Positions 41,948-50,429 of a stretch of 64,000 nt of DNA are shown in pieces. Position numbers and translations under genes: made by a program. Each line of letters opens with the position of its first letter. Positions within the stretch are counted from its first letter, which is position 1. The notes below the pieces were generated by a model. That model was not told the origin of the DNA. It did no database searches and worked only from the letters and a program-made list of their open reading frames with translations. The DNA is from Caldinitratiruptor microaerophilus (GTDB lineage: Bacteria > Bacillota > Sulfobacillia > Symbiobacteriales > ZC4RG38): contig NZ_AP025628.1 in assembly GCF_025999835.1 (NCBI RefSeq), positions 2,046,001 to 2,110,000 on the forward strand, given 5' to 3'.

Positions 41948-42942
41948 TGCAGGATCCCCGCTTCCCGGAAGAACCGCGCGGCGCCCGGGTGGAGCGGGAC
42001 CACCCCGGTGATGCCGCGCAGGGCAGCCGTGAGCTGGAGCCGGCCGGCCGGGTGCGCCCGGGCCAGTTCGTCCGACTCGGCGTACAGGGTCCGGACCACG
42101 TCGTAGGTCAGGTCGTCCGGCAGGTCGGCCCGGCAGATGAGGATGTTCGACACGGCGACGGTGCGGACGGGCTCCGACTGACCGGGGTAGGTGCCCGCCG
42201 GGATCGTGTAGGGCGCGTACCACGGGTGCCGGGCGATGAGCGCCCGGACCCGGTCCTCCTCCAGCCCGATCAGCCGCGCGACGCCGGAGGACAGCGCGTC
42301 CACCACCGCGGGGGTGGGCACGCCCCCGGCGATGACCGCCGCGTCTGCCTTCCCCCGGGCCAGGGCCTCGACGCTCTCCCCGTAGCCCAGGTAGAGCGCC
42401 TCGGTGTTGCCGCCTTCGCCGTAACGCAGCCCGTAGACCTCGAGCAACTCCCGGGCATTGATCTCGGTGGCGCTGTCCCGGGGGCCGGGCGCCAGGGGGC
42501 GGCCAGCCATGTCGGCGACCCGGGTCACCCCACTCCCTTCCCTGGCGAGGACGTGGATCACGTTCGGGTAGAGGTAGGTGAGCCCCCGCACGGCCGTCTG
42601 CCGCGGGCGGCCGCTCAGCGGTCCCGCGGCGTTCACCGCGTAGTAGACGATGCCGCTCTGGCCGAAGGCGATCTCCGCTTCGCCCCGCGCCAGCAGGTCG
42701 ACGTTCTCGGGGGTTCCCGCGGTGGCCAGCGCCACGAACCTCCGGCCGAGCCGCTGTTCCAGCACCCGGGCCATCGCCTGGCCGAGCGGGTAGTACACGC
42801 CGGCGGGGGTGGCGGTGGCGATGCGGACCGCGGGCGGAAGCGAGGCCGGCGGGGAGGCCGGCTGAGCGGGGCGGCGGGCGTACAGGCCGCCCAGCACGAC
42901 GAGCGCCCCTGCCGCCACGGCCGCGACGGGCTGCCAGCGCAC
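41944..42942 (-). CDS. TAXI-family receptor coupled to the sensor kinase
   Basis: A 332-residue TAXI solute-binding protein with an N-terminal hydrophobic anchor (VAAVAAGALVVLGGLYARR) but no lipobox. The core signature is VRIATATPAGVYYPLGQAMARVLEQ, with PENVDLLARGEAEIAFGQSGIVYYA and DSATEINARELLEVYGLRYG. GTG at 42942 follows AGAGGGGG by 9 nt; the frame is open upstream, but no earlier start has a ribosome binding site. Its stop overlaps the kinase start, so it is probably the periplasmic sensor partner of the kinase rather than the transport receptor (inference). Confidence 0.85.
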   Translation of the reverse strand: MRWQPVAAVAAGALVVLGGLYARRPAQPASPPASLPPAVRIATATPAGVYYPLGQAMARVLEQRLGRRFVALATAGTPENVDLLARGEAEIAFGQSGIVYYAVNAAGPLSGRPRQTAVRGLTYLYPNVIHVLAREGSGVTRVADMAGRPLAPGPRDSATEINARELLEVYGLRYGEGGNTEALYLGYGESVEALARGKADAAVIAGGVPTPAVVDALSSGVARLIGLEEDRVRALIARHPWYAPYTIPAGTYPGQSEPVRTVAVSNILICRADLPDDLTYDVVRTLYAESDELARAHPAGRLQLTAALRGITGVVPLHPGAARFFREAGILQ

Positions 42943-43300
42943 GGGTCCGGACCCCCTCTCGCGCGGCTGGACTCCCGTCGCTTGGTTCCGCGCGCGAACC
43001 GCACACTCCTGCTCCCGGCCGCCGCGGGGGTGCCCGGCGCCGCCCCCGTCGCCGGGCGAGTCCCGGGTCATACGAATTGTTGATAGGCGAGCGACGGGTC
43101 TGCCGGTGCCGCATCGCAGAACGGCGTTCCGCTCCGTGTTTCGGGCGGTCGCTGCGGCGTCCGCCGCTGCGCTCCGGCCGGCGCACCTATGCCCTGCTCG
43201 CAAAGTTGTGTTATAGTCTTTCCGTGTCGGGGAAGGGGCACGAGCGGGACCCCTGGGTCGGGGGCCTCGACCTGATCGAGCGGGAGGTAAGCCAAGACCC
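42943..43300. other. 358-bp divergent intergenic region
   Basis: This region separates the minus-strand TAXI-kinase operon from the ferredoxin-NADP reductase gene. Apart from the extended -10 promoter at 43209-43217 I see nothing definite. The frame of the TAXI gene stays open to 43302 but lacks a credible start there. Confidence 0.5.
43209..43217 (+). promoter_or_regulatory. Extended -10 promoter of the ferredoxin-NADP reductase gene
   Basis: TG-T-TATAGT forms an extended -10 element 84 nt before the ATG. No good -35 sequence is seen 17 bp upstream. Confidence 0.5.
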
Positions 43301-44329
43301 ATGTCGGAGCACAGCGCAGACCTCTACGACATCACGTTCATCGGCGGCGGGCCGACGGGCCTGTTCGGCATCTTCTACGCCGGGATGCGGCACGCGCGCA
43401 CGAAGGTGATCGAGAGCCTGCCGGAACTGGGCGGCCAGCTCACGGCTCTGTACCCCGAAAAGTACATCTATGACGTGGGCGGCTTCCCGGAGGTGCTGGC
43501 CAGGGACCTGGTCGAGAACCTGAAGAAGCAGGCGTTCACGGCCAACCCCGACTGCACGGTGTGCCTGGGCGAGCGCGTGATCGGCCTCACCAGGGAGGCG
43601 GACGGGACCTTCACCCTCACCACCGACAAGGGCACGCACCGGAGCCGGGCCGTCATCATCACCGCCGGCATCGGCGGGTTCGAGCCCAACCGCCTGCCGA
43701 ACGAGGACGCGCAGCGCTTCGAGGGCAAGGGCGTCTGGTACAACATCCCCGAGCTGGCCTGGTTCCAGGGCAAGCAGGTCCTGGTCATCGGCGGCGGCGA
43801 CTCCGCCGTGGACTACGCCCTCATGCTCGAGCCCATCGCCCGGCACGTCACCCTGATCCACCGCCGGGACGGCTTCCGGGCCCACGACGCCAGCGTGAAG
43901 AAGCTGGCCGAGTCCTCCGTCGAGGTCAAGCTGTTCTACGAGCTCAAGTCCCTCTCCGGCGACGGCTGGGTGCGGGAGGCCACGATCTTCGACAACCGCA
44001 CCAAGGAGGAGACCACCATCCCGGTCGACGCCGTGGTGATCGGCACGGGCTTCAAGGCCTCCCTCGGGGCGATCAAGGACTGGGGCCTCGAGATGAAGGG
44101 CAACCAGATCGTGGTCAACTCCAAGGGAGAGACGAACATCCCGGGCGTGTACGCCGCCGGTGACATCGCGTGGTACCCCGGCAAGATCCGGTTGATCGCC
44201 ACCGGCTTCGGGGAGGTCGCCACGGCCGTGAACAACGCCAAGGCGTTCATCGACCCCGGGTCGGCGGTGTTCCCCGGCCACTCCTCGGAGAAGAGCGAGG
44301 AGAAGAAGGAACTGAGCGAGAAGAAGTAG
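43301..44329 (+). CDS. Ferredoxin-NADP+ reductase, YumC/thioredoxin-reductase type
   Basis: A 342-residue flavoprotein. The FAD motif is TFIGGGPTGLFGIFYAGMR, the NADP motif is VLVIGGGDSAVDYALML followed by HRRDGFRAH, and the second flavin motif is VYAAGDIAWYPG. There is no CxxC pair, which separates it from thioredoxin reductase. The C-terminus is a charged Lys/Glu/Ser tail. It probably exchanges electrons between ferredoxin, reduced by the 2-oxoacid oxidoreductase, and NADP. GCGGGAGG precedes the ATG. It is monocistronic, with a strong terminator. Confidence 0.93.
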   Translation: MSEHSADLYDITFIGGGPTGLFGIFYAGMRHARTKVIESLPELGGQLTALYPEKYIYDVGGFPEVLARDLVENLKKQAFTANPDCTVCLGERVIGLTREADGTFTLTTDKGTHRSRAVIITAGIGGFEPNRLPNEDAQRFEGKGVWYNIPELAWFQGKQVLVIGGGDSAVDYALMLEPIARHVTLIHRRDGFRAHDASVKKLAESSVEVKLFYELKSLSGDGWVREATIFDNRTKEETTIPVDAVVIGTGFKASLGAIKDWGLEMKGNQIVVNSKGETNIPGVYAAGDIAWYPGKIRLIATGFGEVATAVNNAKAFIDPGSAVFPGHSSEKSEEKKELSEKK

Positions 44330-44346
44330 TGCCCGGCGGGCGATCC

Positions 44347-44379
44347 GCGCGCCGGCCGCCCCCGTGGCGGCCGGCGCGC
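44347..44379. terminator. Bidirectional terminator between the ferredoxin reductase and NDH-2 genes
   Basis: A perfect 14-bp stem (GCGCGCCGGCCGCC / GGCGGCCGGCGCGC) with a 5-nt loop lies between the two convergent genes. No T tract is present. Confidence 0.65.
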
Positions 44380-44385
44380 GGCGCG

Positions 44386-45657
44386 TCAGGCGGGCGAGAC
44401 CTCGCCCGGTGACGGCGCAATCCGCCCGTTCTCCCCGGCCGCCACCTCCAGCCCCCCCGGCCGCAGGCCAGGCCGGGGCCGCAGCGTGCGCAGCGCCAGC
44501 CGCCGCGCCCACGGCCGGGCGTATCGGGCGAGCACCGGGATGAGGCCCCCGGTCTCGACCGCGTGGTGGGCCTCGATGAGCCGCTTGATCACGACCGCCG
44601 GCAGGCCGGTGAAGCGCCCGGCGCCCACGTAACCCACCGCCTCCCGGCCGCCGAGGGTGGCGAAGGCCCCAAGCAGGCGGGGCTGGAACGGCACCTCGTC
44701 CCGGCCTGCCAGGCGCCGGAGCAGGTTGCGGGCAGCGTGGCGCCCCATCTGGACGGCCAGCTGGGCGGAGGGGGGCAACTCCTGCCCCGTGGCCGGGTCG
44801 GTGAACGATGCAGCGTCGCCCGCCACGTAGATCTCGGGGAACCCCTCGGCGCGCAGGAGCGGGTCGACCTTCACGCGACCCCGGGGGGTGACGGGCAGGC
44901 CCGATCGGGCCAGCACGGGGCTTCCGCGTACCCCGCCCGCCCAGACGAGGAGGTCGTACGGGAGGGCGGGGCCTTGCTCCACGTGCACGTGCGCCGGGTC
45001 GACGGAGACGATCTTCGTCCCGGTCCGGACGCGTACGCCCTTCTCCTCCAGCACCCGCTGCGCCTCCCGGGCGAGGATCGGGTCGAAGCCGGGCATGAGG
45101 GCCGGGGCGGCCTCGACGACGGTGATCTGCAGCCGGTCCGGGTACCGCTCGGCCAGCTCGCCGGCCACCTCCACCCCGGTGAGGCCACCCCCGGCGATCA
45201 CCACCCGCCGGGGCCCGCCGCCCTCCACCAGCCCGGCGACGCGGGCCGCCAGCTGCCGGGCGGCCGCCGGGTTCCCGACCTCGAGACCGTGCTCCCGGGC
45301 GCCCGGGATGCGGAAGAACTCCGCTTCACCCCCCACGGCCAGGATGAGGTAGTCGTACGGGAGAGACTCCCCGCCCGCGAGAACGAGCCGGCGTGGGCCG
45401 GGCTCCACCCGGTCGACGCTCCCGACGACCAGCCGCCCCCGCGCGGCGACGAAGCGCCGCAGGGACACGCGGACGCCCTCCTCCTCGACCCCGCCGGCCA
45501 CCAGCGCCGGGAACTCCGTGACGAAGTAATGGTAGGGCGTGGCGCTGACCAGGAGGAGCTCGAGGCGCGGACCCCGGTCCGCCAGCTCGCCGAAGGCGCT
45601 CAGGCCGGCGTAGCCGCCGCCGGCCACCACGACGCGCGTCCGCCCCGCTTCGGGCAC
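44386..45657 (-). CDS. ndh: Type II NADH dehydrogenase (NDH-2)
   Basis: A 423-residue single-subunit NADH:quinone oxidoreductase. The first dinucleotide motif is VVVAGGGYAGLSAFGEL, the second VVIAGGGLTGVEVAGELAE, and flavin contact is IYVAGDAASFTD. The C-terminal membrane-association region includes GGREAVGYVGAGRFTGLPAVVIKRLIEAHH. It feeds electrons from NADH into menaquinone without proton pumping. GTG at 45657 follows GGGTGAGG. It lies 63 bp after the TPR lipoprotein gene. Confidence 0.9.
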   Translation of the reverse strand: MPEAGRTRVVVAGGGYAGLSAFGELADRGPRLELLLVSATPYHYFVTEFPALVAGGVEEEGVRVSLRRFVAARGRLVVGSVDRVEPGPRRLVLAGGESLPYDYLILAVGGEAEFFRIPGAREHGLEVGNPAAARQLAARVAGLVEGGGPRRVVIAGGGLTGVEVAGELAERYPDRLQITVVEAAPALMPGFDPILAREAQRVLEEKGVRVRTGTKIVSVDPAHVHVEQGPALPYDLLVWAGGVRGSPVLARSGLPVTPRGRVKVDPLLRAEGFPEIYVAGDAASFTDPATGQELPPSAQLAVQMGRHAARNLLRRLAGRDEVPFQPRLLGAFATLGGREAVGYVGAGRFTGLPAVVIKRLIEAHHAVETGGLIPVLARYARPWARRLALRTLRPRPGLRPGGLEVAAGENGRIAPSPGEVSPA

Positions 45658-45720
45658 CGCCTCACCCCCCGGGCCGGCTCCGCCTCCAGCCCGGGGATTA
45701 GTGTGCCCACGCCGGGGGCG

Positions 45721-46680
45721 TCACGGCGCGGCCGGGGCCACGGGTCCCACCTGCTCCGTCAGGACCGCGAGGTCGACGGCGAGGAGGTTGCCCACGACGT
45801 CGCCGGGGTCGAGCACCAGCGCCACCGCCGCCTCGCGGGCCGCTCCCTCCAGGTCGCCCGTCAGGATCTGGACCTGGGCGAGCGACAGCCGGACGGCCGC
45901 CGCGAAGGACGCGGAGTAGAAGTCGGGGTAGCGGTCCACGCTCGCCAGGGCGTCACGGTACGCCCGGGCGGCCAGGGGAGGCTGGCCCAGGGCCCGGAAG
46001 AGGTTGCCGAACTGAATCAGGACTTCGCCCCGCAGTTCCTCCGGCACGACCCGGTAGGCCTGATCCAGCTCGACGGCCGCCGCCTCGCGCTGCCCGCCGA
46101 AGGCCAGGGCCTGGGCCTTCTGCACGTGGGCTCGGTAACTCCAGGGGTCGATGGCCAGCATGGTGTCGGCCACCTGCCCGAGGGTCGCCACGTCGCCCCG
46201 GCGGGCCGCTTCCCGGGCCCGCTCCACCAGCGGATCGGCCAGACCGACCCCCCAGCGCCCCTCCTCGTAGCGGAGCGTCACCCACCACTCCCGGCCCTCG
46301 AGCGGCGGCGCGCCCTCGAGCTCCCAGCGCACCCCCCGCACCGGGAAACGCACCCAGCCGGGGTCTTCCTCCCGGGGCTCGCCCACCTCGCGGTAACCGT
46401 AGGCCACGTACGATTCGAAGAACGCCTTCAGGTCCTCGAGGCGGTATGCCTTCCTGGCCCGGGCGCTCAGCAGCTCGTACACGCGCGCCCAGTCGAGCGA
46501 ACGGCGTGCCTGCAGGTAGGCCTCCAGCGCCGCGCGGGCGCCCTGGAGCGAGGGGTCCCCGAGAGCCGCCGCGGGGGTCGGGTCCCGTCGCCCCTGGCAG
46601 CCTCCGGCGAACAGGGCCAGCGCCAGCGCGAGGACGGCCCACCGCGCCACACTCCCGGAGCGGGCTGACGGCCGCCGCAC
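45721..46680 (-). CDS. TPR-containing lipoprotein of unknown function
   Basis: A 319-residue protein. The signal peptide ends in a lipobox (LALFAGGC, Cys near residue 28). Residues 45-155 resemble an NTF2/DUF4878-like domain (ALEAYLQARRSLDWARVYELL, WWVTLRYEEGRWGVGLADPLV). Residues about 160-300 form three to four TPR-like helix pairs (DVATLGQVADTMLAIDPWSY, AAAVELDQAYRVVPEELRG). It is surface-exposed by prediction. The partner is unknown; position suggests co-transcription with NDH-2 downstream. Confidence 0.7.
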   Translation of the reverse strand: MRRPSARSGSVARWAVLALALALFAGGCQGRRDPTPAAALGDPSLQGARAALEAYLQARRSLDWARVYELLSARARKAYRLEDLKAFFESYVAYGYREVGEPREEDPGWVRFPVRGVRWELEGAPPLEGREWWVTLRYEEGRWGVGLADPLVERAREAARRGDVATLGQVADTMLAIDPWSYRAHVQKAQALAFGGQREAAAVELDQAYRVVPEELRGEVLIQFGNLFRALGQPPLAARAYRDALASVDRYPDFYSASFAAAVRLSLAQVQILTGDLEGAAREAAVALVLDPGDVVGNLLAVDLAVLTEQVGPVAPAAP

Positions 46681-46758
46681 AGGGGCTCCCCCCTCTTCTC
46701 CCGGTTGGAATCATCTTACGTCCCACGTTCCGGCCCCGTCCAGACGGGAAGCGGCGGT

Positions 46759-47664
46759 TCAGCCCATCCCGCCCTCCGGGGCGCCGAGCGCGGCGAGGAG
46801 GGCCTGAAAGTCCGGCGGCGGCGGAACTTCCAGGGACAGCAGCGTCCGGTTGCGCGGGTGGACGAAGCGCACCCTCCACGCGTGCAGGGCCGGCCGGGCC
46901 AGCCGGTCCGTGGGGCCGCCGTACAGCGCGTCGCCCAGCAGGGGGTGCCCGGCCCAGGCCAGGTGTACCCGGATCTGGTGGGTCCGGCCCGTCTCGAGCG
47001 TCACCTCGCACAGGGTGGCGGCGGGCCAGCGGCTCACCGCGCGGACGCGGGTCACGGCCGGCTGGCCGGCAGGGTCGACCCTTCGGCGCACGGGGTGGTC
47101 CGGGTCGCGCCCGATGGGCTGGTCGATCGTGAGCGCATCGGCCTCGATCCGGCCCGAGGCCACGGCCAGGTAGACCCGCTCCAGCCGCCCGGCCAGCGCG
47201 GCGTGCGCCCAGGCGTTCTTGGCGAACACCACGAGCCCGGAAGTACCCCGGTCGAGCCGGTTCACGGGATGCACCGGCGCGGGTTCGCCCCGCGAGGCCA
47301 GGTAGTGCACGGCCGCATTCGCCAGCGTGCCGCCGCACACCCCCCGGGTGGGGTGGACCACCTGGCCGGGCGGCTTGTTCACGACCAGGAGGTCGGCGTC
47401 CTCGTGGACCACCTCCAGCGGCAGCGGCTCCGGCGCCACCCCGGGCGAGGCTTCCTCTTCCACGAGGACGACGACCTCCGCGCCCGCCGGGACGGGGTCC
47501 ACCACCCGCCGGGGCTCGCCGTCCACCAGGACCCGGCCGTGGTGGCGGACCCGCCGCAGGAGCGTGGAGGTGACCCGGAAGCGGCGGCGGAGCAGCGTGT
47601 CGAGCCGGAGGCCGGCGGCCTCCGGCTCGACGGTGAAGCGGAAGAGCTCGCGCAGCCCGCTCAC
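46759..47664 (-). CDS. RluA-family pseudouridine synthase
   Basis: A 301-residue enzyme. An S4 RNA-binding domain is at the N-terminus (LRLDTLLRRRFRVTSTLLRRV). The catalytic domain has the signature HPVNRLDRGTSGLVVFAKN with the active-site Asp, plus ETGRTHQIRVHLAWAGHPLLGDALYGG. It isomerises uridines in rRNA or tRNA; the exact target among RluC, RluD and RluA types is not readable. Its GTG start overlaps the thiE stop (GTGA), placing it at the end of the thiamine operon. Confidence 0.92.
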   Translation of the reverse strand: MSGLRELFRFTVEPEAAGLRLDTLLRRRFRVTSTLLRRVRHHGRVLVDGEPRRVVDPVPAGAEVVVLVEEEASPGVAPEPLPLEVVHEDADLLVVNKPPGQVVHPTRGVCGGTLANAAVHYLASRGEPAPVHPVNRLDRGTSGLVVFAKNAWAHAALAGRLERVYLAVASGRIEADALTIDQPIGRDPDHPVRRRVDPAGQPAVTRVRAVSRWPAATLCEVTLETGRTHQIRVHLAWAGHPLLGDALYGGPTDRLARPALHAWRVRFVHPRNRTLLSLEVPPPPDFQALLAALGAPEGGMG

Positions 47665-48359
47665 GCCCCCCGGGAATCCGGCCTGCCGCCCGGCGCCGCC
47701 GTTCCGGCCGCAGCCTCCACGGCGTCCAGGAGCGCGCGGGCGGCGGCGCGGACGTCGGGGGCGGCCACCACGGCGGAGATGACGGCCACCCCCGCCGCGC
47801 CGGCGCGCACCACTTCCGCGGCGTTCCCCGCGTGAATGCCGCCGATCGCCACCACGGGGATCCGCACCCGCCGGGCGATGCGGGCCAGGCCTACCACGCC
47901 GATCGGCTCGCCCGCGTCCGCCTTGGAGCCCGTGGGGAACACGGCGCCGACGCCGAGGTAGTCGGCGCCGCCCGCCTCTGCCGCCAGGGCCTGCGCCTCG
48001 TCCTCCACCGAGATGCCGATGAGGAAGTCCGGCCCGGCGACCCGCCGCGCCTCGGCCAGCGGCAGGTCGTCCTGGCCCAGGTGGACGCCATCGGCCCCGA
48101 CGGCCAGGGCCACGTCCAGCCGGTCGTTCACGAAGAAGAGCACCCCGGCCTCCCGGGTCAGCTCGCGCAGGCGGCGACCCACCTCGACCAGCCGCCGGCC
48201 ACCCCAGTCCTTCCCGCGCAGCTGGATCGCCGTCGCCCCCCCGGCGATGGCCTCCGCCACCACCTGGTCGGTGGGGCGCCCCCGCGAAAGGCCCTCGTCC
48301 GTCAGCACGTAGAGCCGCAGCCGCCGGGCCAGGGCCTCGCGGCGCCCGCCGCCGGTCAT
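47661..48359 (-). CDS. thiE: Thiamine-phosphate synthase
   Basis: A 232-residue TIM-barrel enzyme that joins HMP-pyrophosphate and thiazole phosphate. Signatures are LYVLTDEGLSRGR, GATAIQLRGKDW, FFVNDRLDVALAVGADGVHLGQDDLP, IGISVEDEAQALAAEAGGADYLGVGAVFPTGSK and VAIGGIHAGNAAEVV. The ATG overlaps the thiM stop (ATGA), and its own stop overlaps the pseudouridine synthase start. Confidence 0.95.
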   Translation of the reverse strand: MTGGGRREALARRLRLYVLTDEGLSRGRPTDQVVAEAIAGGATAIQLRGKDWGGRRLVEVGRRLRELTREAGVLFFVNDRLDVALAVGADGVHLGQDDLPLAEARRVAGPDFLIGISVEDEAQALAAEAGGADYLGVGAVFPTGSKADAGEPIGVVGLARIARRVRIPVVAIGGIHAGNAAEVVRAGAAGVAVISAVVAAPDVRAAARALLDAVEAAAGTAAPGGRPDSRGA

Positions 48360-49174
48360 GCGGCTCCCCCCTCGACCCAGTCGATCCGCACGCCTGCCGC
48401 CAACTCGGCCGGGGTCAGGCCGTACAGCGCATCGAAGAGGCTGACCTGGAAGGAGCCCGGGCCCGCCGCCCGGGCGGCGGCCACCTCCGCCGCGTACCCG
48501 TAGTAGGCGAGGGCGCAGGCAGCGGCCACCAGCGGGTCGCTGCCCACGGCGACGAACGCCGCGACCACGGCGGTGGCCATGCAGCCCGTCCCCGTCACCG
48601 CCGTGAGGAGCCGGTGCCCGTTCCGCACGGCGGCGACCCGGCGGCCGTCGCTCACGTGGTCGACCTCCCCGGTCACCGCCGCCACCACCCCGAGCCGCTG
48701 CGCCGCCGCCCGGGCCAGTGCGGCGCCGCCCGCCGCGGCCCCGGCCGAGTCGACCCCCTGCACCCGCCCTCCAACGCCGCTCAGCACGCCGATCTCCCCC
48801 GCGTTGCCCCGCAGCACGGCGACCCGCAGCTCGCGGAGGAGCCGCTCGGCCGTCCGGGTGCGCAGCTCGGTCGCGCCGGCGCCCACCGGGTCGAGCACCA
48901 CCGGCACCCCGGCGTCGTTCGCCGCCCGTCCGGCGCGGAGCATGGAGTCGACCCAGCGCTCGTCGAGCGTGCCGATGTTGAGCACCACCGCCCGGGCTGC
49001 CCGGGCCATCTCCGCCACCTCTTCGGCGGCGTGCGCCATGACCGGCGCGGCGCCCACCGCCAGGGTCGCGTTGGCGGTGACGTTCATGACCACGAGGTTG
49101 GTGAGGTGGTGGATGAGCGGCCGCTCCCGGCGCACCCGCACCAGGAGGTCGGCTGCGGTCTCGCCCCAGTTCAT
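48356..49174 (-). CDS. thiM: Hydroxyethylthiazole kinase
   Basis: A 272-residue ribokinase-like kinase that phosphorylates the thiazole moiety in salvage. Signatures are PLIHHLTNLVVMNVTANATLAVGA, PVMAHAAEEVAEMA, NIGTLD, VLDPVGAGATELRT, ILRGN-like VLRGNAGEIGVLSG and VTGTGCMATAVVAAFVA. It is followed with a 4-nt overlap by thiE and preceded 17 bp upstream by thiD. The set thiD-thiM-thiE is the salvage route; thiC and thiG are not in the window. Confidence 0.95.
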   Translation of the reverse strand: MNWGETAADLLVRVRRERPLIHHLTNLVVMNVTANATLAVGAAPVMAHAAEEVAEMARAARAVVLNIGTLDERWVDSMLRAGRAANDAGVPVVLDPVGAGATELRTRTAERLLRELRVAVLRGNAGEIGVLSGVGGRVQGVDSAGAAAGGAALARAAAQRLGVVAAVTGEVDHVSDGRRVAAVRNGHRLLTAVTGTGCMATAVVAAFVAVGSDPLVAAACALAYYGYAAEVAAARAAGPGSFQVSLFDALYGLTPAELAAGVRIDWVEGGAA

Positions 49175-49191
49175 GCCGCTGTGCCCCCCGA

Positions 49192-49992
49192 TCAGGCGTC
49201 CGCCAGGTGGGCGAAGAAGTGGTTGGTGGGCCCGTGCCCCCCGCCGATGCCGGGCGCGTGCGCGATGGCCCAGGAGATGACCTTCTTGGCCCGCTGGAGC
49301 GCCGCCGGCACGTCGAGGCCGCGCGCCAGCCCGGCGGCGATGGTCGCCGAGAACGTGCAGCCCGTCCCGTGCGTGTGCCGGGTGTCGATCCGTTCGCCGT
49401 CCAGCTCGAAGAAGCCCTGGCCGTCGTAGACCAGGTCGACCGCCCTGCCCTCTGCCAGGTGCCCTCCCTTGACGACCACCCAGCGGGGCCCCAGCGCGTG
49501 GATGCGGCGGGCGGCCTCCTCCATGTCCGCCCGGCTGCGGACCGGCCGGCCGGCGAGCGCCGCCGCCTCCGGCAGGTTGGGGGTGACGACCAGCGCCAGG
49601 GGCAGGATCTCGTCGACCACCGCCTGCCGGGCCTCCGGCTCCAGCAGGGGCTCGCCCCCCTTGGCGACCATCACCGGGTCCACGACGAGCCGCTCCACCC
49701 GCCAGCGCCTGAGCGCCCGCGCGGCGGCCCGCACGATGCCGGCGCTTCCCAGCATGCCCGTCTTCGCCGCGTCCGTGCCGATGTCGCTCAGCACGGAGTC
49801 GATCTGCTTCTCCACCATCTCCGGCGAGACCAGCTCCACGGCCTGCACCCCGAGGGTGTTCTGGGCCGTCACCCCCGTGATCGCGGCCGTGCCGTACACG
49901 CCCAGCGCGGCGAAGGTCTTCAGGTCGGCCTCGATCCCGGCCCCGCCGCCGCTGTCCGAACCGGCGATGGTGAGCGCCCGTGCCATGCCCAT
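49192..49992 (-). CDS. thiD: Hydroxymethylpyrimidine (phosphate) kinase
   Basis: A 266-residue ribokinase-fold kinase making HMP pyrophosphate. Signatures are ALTIAGSDSGGGAGIEADLKTF, ALGVYGTAAITGVTAQNT, VDPVMVAKGGEPLL, VVTPNLPEA, VVKGGHL and HTHGTGCTFSATIAAGLARG. ATG at 49992 follows AGGAGG by 9 nt. I searched the upstream region by eye for the conserved elements of a TPP riboswitch (CTGAGA, ACCTGAT) and found none. Confidence 0.95.
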   Translation of the reverse strand: MGMARALTIAGSDSGGGAGIEADLKTFAALGVYGTAAITGVTAQNTLGVQAVELVSPEMVEKQIDSVLSDIGTDAAKTGMLGSAGIVRAAARALRRWRVERLVVDPVMVAKGGEPLLEPEARQAVVDEILPLALVVTPNLPEAAALAGRPVRSRADMEEAARRIHALGPRWVVVKGGHLAEGRAVDLVYDGQGFFELDGERIDTRHTHGTGCTFSATIAAGLARGLDVPAALQRAKKVISWAIAHAPGIGGGHGPTNHFFAHLADA

Positions 49993-50093
49993 CTTCTGCA
50001 GCCTCCTGTGGTGCGGCGCCGGCATTCCGGGCCGCCGGCCGGCCCTGCGAAGGGAAGGCCGGCCGCCACGCGTGCCGGAGCGGCCCCGGCCCT

Positions 50094-50330
50094 TCAAAAC
50101 GGGAGACCCCGGGCGATCCGCCACTCGACCAGCAGCACCCCCGCCGCCAGCGCGCCCAGGCTGAGCACCGCCAGGGCCACCCCGGTCACCGGCACGTGAA
50201 GCCACAGGGGTAGCGGCTGGTGATCGATGAGCCAGATCAGCAGGGGGATGTCGGCCAGCGCCGCCGCGGTGGCCGCCGCCGCCCCCCACAGAAACCGATC
50301 CGCCGGCGCCTTGCCGCCCTCACCCTCCAC
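50094..50330 (-). CDS. Small two-helix membrane protein upstream of thiD
   Basis: A 78-residue protein I do not recognise. It has two hydrophobic segments (FLWGAAAATAAALADIPLLI and LHVPVTGVALAVLSLGALAAGVLLV) separated by a short polar loop with a His-Gln-Pro sequence. GTG at 50330 has GGAAAGGA about 9 nt upstream; the longer frame from ATG at 50354 has none. It lies 101 bp before thiD and 99 bp after the helicase gene, so its link to thiamine uptake is only positional. Confidence 0.55.
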   Translation of the reverse strand: MEGEGGKAPADRFLWGAAAATAAALADIPLLIWLIDHQPLPLWLHVPVTGVALAVLSLGALAAGVLLVEWRIARGLPF

Positions 50331-50429
50331 GAGCCCACATCCTTTCCCGCGCATGCGTGCCCGGTAGCTTCCGGGGACCTTTGACGAGGAGAGTTCGGCG
50401 CCTGCGGCCCGGGTTCCTCTGGGTCGCCC

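Noticed and set aside
49993-50093. TPP riboswitch upstream of thiD
   Set aside because: The conserved CTGAGA and ACCTGAT elements are absent by eye; only GC-rich hairpins are present.
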